Assembly: GCA_000432895.1 (NCBI GenBank)
Contig: FR889400.1
Location: 5,009-14,923 of the forward strand
Direction of reading: 5' to 3'
DNA from: Firmicutes bacterium CAG:449
GTDB lineage: Bacteria > Bacillota_I > Bacilli_A > RFN20 > CAG-449
Length of the DNA stretch: 9,915 nucleotides
A program made the translations under genes and the position numbers. The notes under the pieces are model-generated. The model saw only the letters and a program-made list of their open reading frames with translations. It was not told the origin of the DNA and did no database searches. Numbering within the stretch: position 1 is the stretch's first letter; each line of letters starts with the position of its first letter. Of this stretch, positions 5,400-9,915 are shown one piece after another.

Positions 5400-7113
5400 A
5401 TTCTTCAATATTTAAAATTTTTATTAATGCTTTATGTAAAATATCTGGTTTAGATTCTGCTTCTTCTTTTGAATTAGTAGAAACTGCTCCATAATAGAAT
5501 TTACATTTTGGTTCAGTTCCAGAAGGTCTAACAGCAATAGTTGAACCATCTTCTAAATAAAATTTAATTGCATCAGAAGAAGGTAAATTTTCGATATATT
5601 CAACATCATTATCTTCAATAGTTCTTGTTAAATATAAATAATCTTCCACTGTAATAACACGTAAACCATTAATTTCTTTTAAAGGATTGGTGTGTAAATC
5701 AGACATAATATTTGCCATTGTTTCAGCGCCTTGTTGACCTTTAAAATAAATTGAATAAAGTTTATCAGAATGGTAACCATATTTTTTAGATAATTCTTCC
5801 ATAACATTATCTAATCTTTTTCCTTCTAAACGATAATAATTAACCATTTCTGAAATCATTACTAAAGCTTGTAAAGAATCTTTATCTCTAACAAAAGAAG
5901 AAATTAAATAGCCATATGATTCTTCATAACCAAATTCAAAGGTTCTTTCTTTTGTTTTTGAATAATAATGAATTCTTGAACCAATATATTTAAATCCAGT
6001 TAATAATGATTCGGTTTTAACATTAAAGTCATTTGCAATTTTTGCTCCTAAAGAAGAAGTAACAATTGTATTAAAAATAACGCCATTACTAGATAATAAA
6101 CCTCTTTTTCTTCTTTCAGTAAGAATATAATTAATTAATAAAGCACCAGTTTGATTACCTGTATACAATTGATATTCACCATGTGAATCTAAAAAGGCAA
6201 TTCCTATTCTATCACCATCTGGATCAGTTATTAAAATCAAATCAGCATTATTTTCTTTTGCATAAATTAAAGCAAGTTCATAAGCTTCAGGATTTTCTGG
6301 ATTTGGTGATTTTGTATTTGAAAAATATGGATCAGGTGTACATTGCTCTTTAACTGGGATTACTTCATAATTCAAATGCTTAAATAATTTCATAGCGTTA
6401 TCATATGAAGCCCCATGTTGAGGCGAAAAAACAATTTTAAAGCCTTTTTTATCTAAGTCTTTATTAATTTGAATTTGTCTAACACCACGACGATAATTTT
6501 CATCATAAGATTCATCTAAGATTAAAATTTGTCCTGGGTTAGGATCTTTTCCTCTTTTAACATCTAATTCAAAACCAAGTTTAGCAATTGTATCGACAAG
6601 TGGAGCAATATCATTTGGTAATAATTGACAACCATTTTTATCATAAACTTTATAGCCATTATATTCTTTTGGATTATGAGATGCTGTAATCATAATTCCT
6701 CCAACAGCTTTTGACTTTCTTACAGCATAAGAAAGTTCAGGGGTTGGCCTTAATGAATCAAATAAATATGCTTTGATACCATAACTAGATAATGTTCTAG
6801 CACATTCAACAGCAAATTCACGTGAAAACAATCGATTATCGTGTGAAATGACAACACCATTAATTTTTGCCCTAGCACCAAATTTTGACAATAAATATTG
6901 AGAAAAACCTACTGTAGCTTTTCTAATAACATAAATATTTAATCTATTACTACCTGGACCAATAATTCCTCTAAAGCCTGCTGTTCCAAATTCCAATTCA
7001 CGATAAAAAGCATCGTTAATTTCTTCGTTAGACATATGAAGTAATTCTTCACGCATCTCATCAGATAAAGTAGGTTCAGTTAAATAACGATTATATTTTT
7101 CTAAGATTGTCAT
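5398..7113 (-). CDS. pgcA: Phosphoglucomutase/phosphomannomutase family, PgcA type
   Basis: PgcA-type enzymes interconvert glucose 6-phosphate and glucose 1-phosphate, feeding UDP-glucose, glycolipid and surface-sugar synthesis; close relatives act on pentose or mannose phosphates. At 571 residues it matches the Bacillus PgcA size. Visible motifs are FGTAGFRG (42-49), the catalytic serine loop TASHNP (143-148, Ser145), metal-binding DPDGDR (297-302), the sugar loop GYEESYG (395-401) and the phosphate-binding RPSGTEPK (529-536). All four active-site loops are intact. The start at 7113 is chosen over the ATG at 7137 because AGGAGAGG lies just upstream and would otherwise be translated as coding sequence. 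The start overlaps the upstream repeat-protein gene by 23 bases. It is the last gene of the rluA-like operon and ends at a bidirectional terminator. Phosphopentomutase activity is possible, as some relatives in this subfamily (human PGM2) have it. Confidence 0.95.
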   Translation of the reverse strand: MTILEKYNRYLTEPTLSDEMREELLHMSNEEINDAFYRELEFGTAGFRGIIGPGSNRLNIYVIRKATVGFSQYLLSKFGARAKINGVVISHDNRLFSREFAVECARTLSSYGIKAYLFDSLRPTPELSYAVRKSKAVGGIMITASHNPKEYNGYKVYDKNGCQLLPNDIAPLVDTIAKLGFELDVKRGKDPNPGQILILDESYDENYRRGVRQIQINKDLDKKGFKIVFSPQHGASYDNAMKLFKHLNYEVIPVKEQCTPDPYFSNTKSPNPENPEAYELALIYAKENNADLILITDPDGDRIGIAFLDSHGEYQLYTGNQTGALLINYILTERRKRGLLSSNGVIFNTIVTSSLGAKIANDFNVKTESLLTGFKYIGSRIHYYSKTKERTFEFGYEESYGYLISSFVRDKDSLQALVMISEMVNYYRLEGKRLDNVMEELSKKYGYHSDKLYSIYFKGQQGAETMANIMSDLHTNPLKEINGLRVITVEDYLYLTRTIEDNDVEYIENLPSSDAIKFYLEDGSTIAVRPSGTEPKCKFYYGAVSTNSKEEAESKPDILHKALIKILNIEE

Positions 7114-7804
7114 TTTTCCTCTCCTTTTGCTCAACATTGTCGACTATGCTTTCAAACAATGAGATTTCTTTTTTATATCCTAAATAATCTAACCAAGCAA
7201 ATACATATTGGCTTTTAATAAAATCTTTAGCAAATTCAGTAATACTGACTGGCAAAATCACATAAGACATAAATTGCTTAACGTCATTAAATTTTTTTCC
7301 GTTATACAATATACATTTTTGATTATCAAGCACAAACCCTAATTTAAAATACGCTTTATTTTCATTAGTTAAAAATTCTTCCTCTAATGTTTTAATACTT
7401 TTATATAATTGAGGTTTTCTTTCATCGAAATGAACTACTTCAAAATAATAAGACAACAACTTATATTTTAAAAAATCCTTTAAATAAATATCAATTTGTG
7501 GTCCAAACGAAAGAATTTTTTTACCTAATTCCTCTACATTTTCAAAATTATAGCCATGATATCTTAAACTCATTATAGGATTAATAATATACTGTGTCTT
7601 AAAAAGAAATGCATCATTTTGAAAAGGTTGGCTTAATAACTCAACGATATTATTATACATTTTTTCATTATAATTGTATAAAATTTTCAAAAATTTTTTT
7701 GATTTTATTAATGCAAGCGCTTCATCATGGTAAAGATAGATATTTTTTGCAAATTCTTCCATACTATAAAATGTATTTGAGCCTAATTTGATGATTAAAT
7801 CCAT
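7091..7804 (-). CDS. Uncharacterised soluble protein with three internal repeats, 237 aa
   Basis: I do not recognise the family with certainty. No signal peptide or membrane helix is visible; it looks cytoplasmic and mostly helical. By eye it holds three copies of a unit of the form G-x(2,3)-F-x(2)-(M/V)-(E/K)-(E/Q)-(F/L) followed by amphipathic helices: copy one at about 6-45 (Gly8, Phe12, MEEF 15-18), copy two at 82-124 (Gly84, Phe87, VEEL 90-93) and copy three at 167-212 (Gly169, Phe172, VKQF 175-178). The linkers before copies two and three also look alike. The C-terminus is highly charged. Its start overlaps the upstream membrane-protein stop by one base (TAATG), with GGAGGT (7818-7813) 8 nt upstream, and its end overlaps pgcA. 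Context suggests it works with the two membrane proteins upstream; no reaction can be assigned. Confidence 0.8.
   Translation of the reverse strand: MDLIIKLGSNTFYSMEEFAKNIYLYHDEALALIKSKKFLKILYNYNEKMYNNIVELLSQPFQNDAFLFKTQYIINPIMSLRYHGYNFENVEELGKKILSFGPQIDIYLKDFLKYKLLSYYFEVVHFDERKPQLYKSIKTLEEEFLTNENKAYFKLGFVLDNQKCILYNGKKFNDVKQFMSYVILPVSITEFAKDFIKSQYVFAWLDYLGYKKEISLFESIVDNVEQKERKNDNLRKI
7118..7125 (-). promoter_or_regulatory. Shine-Dalgarno deciding the pgcA start
   Basis: On the minus strand AGGAGAGG (7125-7118) precedes the ATG at 7113, with 7 nt after AGGAG. It lies inside the 3' end of the upstream gene, which favours coupled translation. Confidence 0.8.
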
Positions 7805-8862
7805 TAATTATTACCTCCAATTTTATAAATTAAATATGCAAAAACCACAAGTAATAAACAAGATAGAATAATAAAAACAAATCTTAATGTAATTGATTCA
7901 TTTTCTTTGCCCTTATATTGATTATTTAAAACTCTTGTTAAAACAAAAATTGAACTAACAATATTATTATCAATACTAAAATAAGATATTTCCTTCTCTA
8001 ATAATTTATTTTTCAAAAGACAAGATAAAATATAATCATAAAAATTTTCACATTTTTTATTAATTCTATTCATATTATTTTCAATATTTTTTAAACTCAA
8101 AAGTGCTTCTTTATACGCTTTATTTTGTTTATAATTTTTACTAATTAAATAAATTAATATTGTATCTAAAAGAAAAAGTAGAATCCAACTAATAAAAAAT
8201 AAAATTAACATTATTCGATTTGAATTAATTCCTTGATAGAAATTTCTAATACTACCACTTGGAATAAGTGGTAAAAATATCATAATAAAATTATAAATAA
8301 AACTAATCCATAAAATATTTTTTTCACCTTCATCCATTCCTAAAGAAACAGGCAATTCTTTTTCTTTCATAAAAACAAATTTATATTGATCTATAATATT
8401 TTCAACAACCTCTTTTCTCCATTCTAAAAATTTTTCTTTAATATAATCAATTTTATAATTAGAAGTATATCTTTCATCTAAAATCATATCATTTAAAGTA
8501 ATTTTTTTATTATCAAAGACAATAGAAATTTCCCCAATAGTTTTAATTTGATCAACTTCTTTATTATAGAAAAATGGATTAATATAATCTGATTCTTCTG
8601 ATTGTTGAATTAAATAATTTATTTTCATTGTCAAAACAAAAAAATCTTGTAAAGTTTTGATTTTATTAAAATCAATAGTTTCAAATTCATTAATTAATCT
8701 TTGTGCTTTATATGAATAAACATTTCTTGCTTTTTTAATATTTTCACACAACATTAAAAATGAATTTGATGATCTTAATTCATCAATATATTTATTAACA
8801 TATAAAGAAGTATCCACTCCTAAAATTTCAGCAAGTAAAAGAACCTTATCTTCTTCTCTCAT
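7804..8862 (-). CDS. Uncharacterised membrane protein with large cytoplasmic-like domain, 352 aa
   Basis: Family not recognised. Residues 1-180 form a charged, helical soluble region without a signal peptide. It is followed by two adjacent membrane helices (about 183-200 and 216-241), a lysine/asparagine-rich helical segment that could be a coiled coil (244-290), a further soluble stretch and a C-terminal membrane helix (326-346), ending in a short tail. No catalytic motif, metal site or known transporter signature is visible. The start overlaps the stop of the preceding membrane-protein gene in ATGA, with only a weak Shine-Dalgarno, so translation is probably coupled. The stop overlaps the next start (TAATG). 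The three-gene chain suggests a complex at the membrane; that is inference. Confidence 0.8.
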   Translation of the reverse strand: MREEDKVLLLAEILGVDTSLYVNKYIDELRSSNSFLMLCENIKKARNVYSYKAQRLINEFETIDFNKIKTLQDFFVLTMKINYLIQQSEESDYINPFFYNKEVDQIKTIGEISIVFDNKKITLNDMILDERYTSNYKIDYIKEKFLEWRKEVVENIIDQYKFVFMKEKELPVSLGMDEGEKNILWISFIYNFIMIFLPLIPSGSIRNFYQGINSNRIMLILFFISWILLFLLDTILIYLISKNYKQNKAYKEALLSLKNIENNMNRINKKCENFYDYILSCLLKNKLLEKEISYFSIDNNIVSSIFVLTRVLNNQYKGKENESITLRFVFIILSCLLLVVFAYLIYKIGGNN

Positions 8863-9353
8863 AAATTCATCATTCCAAGTTGTAATTTATCAAAGATAAA
8901 TTCTAAAAAACCATATGGCAATTTATATAAATTATTAACAAAACCAATTATGATAAATAAAAACACCATACTAATTACAGTATTAATAATTACAAAAGAA
9001 TATTTCCATGCTTTTTTCTTTAATTTAAGATTTTTTAAAAGATTAATAAAAATAAAATAAAAAATAATAATCATACAAATAAAAATAAATATACTTATTC
9101 CTAGACATGAAAAAGTATTAATATTAATTTCTTCAAAAGAAAAAGAAAGTTTTCTCATAACCTTGGCTATAAATTCACCGAAACTAAATATAAATTGACT
9201 ATTATTTAAAGCAAAAAAAGTTAATAATCCAATAAGAAAAGAACAAATTAAACTAAGAAATATTTTTAAAAGATTAGCACTTTCTAGCCTAGTATACATA
9301 TAAAAAATAAGCCAACTAAATCCAATAAAAATCATTGAACTAGTTATAATCAT
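8859..9353 (-). CDS. Uncharacterised four-helix membrane protein, 164 aa
   Basis: Very hydrophobic and rich in Ile, Phe and Leu. Four probable membrane helices lie at about 2-20, 29-50, 82-106 and 118-140. A loop with FSFGEFIAKVMRKLSF (56-71) lies between helices two and three, and a basic KNLKLKKK loop (107-114) between three and four marks a cytoplasmic side. No family motif is recognised; a resemblance to small CvpA-like or holin-like proteins is only topological. The ATG overlaps the rluA-like stop in ATGA, with AGAGG about 10 nt upstream (9368-9364), and its own stop overlaps the next start in ATGA. It is clearly part of the operon. Confidence 0.78.
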   Translation of the reverse strand: MIITSSMIFIGFSWLIFYMYTRLESANLLKIFLSLICSFLIGLLTFFALNNSQFIFSFGEFIAKVMRKLSFSFEEININTFSCLGISIFIFICMIIIFYFIFINLLKNLKLKKKAWKYSFVIINTVISMVFLFIIIGFVNNLYKLPYGFLEFIFDKLQLGMMNL

Positions 9354-9915
9354 ATTCTTTTTTCCTCTTGAATAGATTTTAAAATACTCTCTTCTTTATT
9401 GGGAAGATTAGCAATAAATGTTTTATTTGATAAATAAGATAAACAGCCTTCAATATTTTTAAATTCAATTTTATAAGCATGCAAAAATTGATTTTGATAA
9501 TGATATTTTTCTAAAAAGATTTTATTCATTGAAAAATTACCATATTTACTATCACCTAATACTGGGTGATTAATATACGATAAATGCACTCTAATTTGAT
9601 GAGTTCTGCCAGTTACAATTTTTACATTTAATAAAGTACAATTTTCAAATGTTTCTAGCACTTTATAATAAGTTAAAGCATATTTTCCGCCTTCAGAAAC
9701 GCTTTTAACTTTAACCATATTATTTTTTTCATCTTTAAATAAAGGTGCTTCAATTTTATTTTCACCATATAATTTTCCACATACTAAAGTTAGATATTCT
9801 TTATTAATTTCTTCTTTTGTTTTAAAAAGTTCTTCTAAAATATGTAATGATTCAATATTTTTAGCAAAAATAACAAGACCTGAAGTATTGCGATCTAATC
9901 TATGGCATGGTGCAG
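9350..9915 (-). CDS. RluA-family pseudouridine synthase, 5' end outside the window
   Basis: RluA-family enzymes isomerise uridine to pseudouridine in rRNA or tRNA. The reading frame stays open to the window edge, so the N-terminus is missing; about 187 codons are visible. Reading inward from the edge, the translation begins APCHRLDRNTSGLVIFAKN, which contains the catalytic HRLDxxTSG signature with its nucleophilic aspartate. Later come KEYLTLVCGK, the conserved TGRTHQIRVHL (37-47 counted from the Met at 9718) and HPVLGDSKYG (51-60). The ATG at 9718 is an internal methionine, not the start. The stop overlaps the next gene in ATGA. It resembles the RluC/RluD-like group (Bacillus YjbO, YlyB and YhcT); which one, and whether the target is 23S rRNA, cannot be told from this part. 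Confidence 0.93.
   Translation of the reverse strand, partial: APCHRLDRNTSGLVIFAKNIESLHILEELFKTKEEINKEYLTLVCGKLYGENKIEAPLFKDEKNNMVKVKSVSEGGKYALTYYKVLETFENCTLLNVKIVTGRTHQIRVHLSYINHPVLGDSKYGNFSMNKIFLEKYHYQNQFLHAYKIEFKNIEGCLSYLSNKTFIANLPNKEESILKSIQEEKRI

Noticed and set aside
7114..7137. Upstream ATG extending PgcA by eight residues
   Set aside because: The extension would translate the AGGAGAGG ribosome site itself, and the shorter start fits known N-termini of the family.
7711..7725. TGCAAGCGCTTCA, resembling a catabolite-responsive (cre) element
   Set aside because: It is one base short of the cre spacing and lies in the middle of a coding sequence, where it encodes ordinary codons. No nearby start or promoter makes a CcpA role likely.
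7609..7791. 60-codon plus-strand open frame
   Set aside because: It lies wholly inside the 237-residue minus-strand gene, which has a good ribosome site and operon overlaps. No ribosome site or recognisable protein features.
9346..9360. Possible code-4 reading of TGA as tryptophan
   Set aside because: Tryptophans in all genes checked are TGG, no gene contains internal TGA, and the two TGA codons fall exactly in ATGA stop-start overlaps.
9716..9718. ATG at 9718 as the start of a short 122-residue RluA protein
   Set aside because: The frame stays open upstream to the window edge and encodes the catalytic HRLDRNTSG motif, so the methionine is internal and the gene is cut only by the window.
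1..9915. Mobile elements, CRISPR, toxin-antitoxin or phage-defence genes
   Set aside because: No transposase, integrase, regular spaced repeats, nuclease-effector motifs or small toxin-antitoxin pair was seen on either strand. The unknown membrane cassette lacks any defence hallmark.

Overview
The window is strongly AT-rich bacterial DNA, densely packed with genes on both strands. Good Shine-Dalgarno sequences precede several genes. All tryptophans I checked are TGG, no gene needs TGA read as Trp, and TGA serves as a stop in two ATGA overlaps, so the standard bacterial code (table 11) applies. Gene content (RNase J, Bacillus-type PgcA, Cof-type HAD, CYTH, NAD kinase, a Cys-less PTS-EIIB-like membrane protein) points to a low-GC Firmicutes/Mollicutes-related lineage, such as Erysipelotrichia-, Acholeplasma- or RF39-like bacteria, rather than a code-4 mycoplasma. 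That placement is inference. I see no tRNA, rRNA, CRISPR array, insertion sequence or phage gene, and no gene-free stretch over 300 bases.

Layout. (1) 1-2374, plus strand: a near-consensus sigma-A promoter drives rnj (RNase J) and maf (nucleotide pyrophosphatase), ending in a strong hairpin plus T-run. (2) 2375-2551, plus strand: a 58-residue Gly/Tyr/Pro-rich small membrane protein whose Shine-Dalgarno lies inside the 3' arm of that terminator. (3) 2529-3661, minus strand: nadK followed by a membrane-anchored EIIB-like protein lacking the phosphorylatable cysteine. (4) 3739-4323, plus strand: a CYTH-domain triphosphatase-like protein, divergent from nadK. (5) 4324-4557, minus strand: a small two-helix membrane protein. 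(6) 4569-5387, plus strand: a Cof-type HAD phosphatase, ending in a bidirectional terminator shared with the convergent pgcA. (7) 5398-9915, minus strand: a tightly overlapping operon read right to left: RluA-family pseudouridine synthase (cut by the window edge), four-helix membrane protein, three-helix membrane protein, soluble triple-repeat protein, then pgcA (phosphoglucomutase).

How they work together. The recognised genes are housekeeping: RNA decay and modification (RNase J, RluA), nucleotide-pool sanitation (Maf), NADP supply (NAD kinase) and sugar-phosphate interconversion (PgcA). CYTH, NAD kinase and an RluA-type enzyme all occur in the yjbK-yjbO cluster of Bacillus subtilis, so this window may hold a rearranged remnant of that neighbourhood without the RelQ-type synthetase. 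The least explained part is the block at 7091-9353: three uncharacterised proteins, two membrane and one repeat protein, translationally chained between rluA-like and pgcA. It is the best candidate here for an undescribed functional unit.
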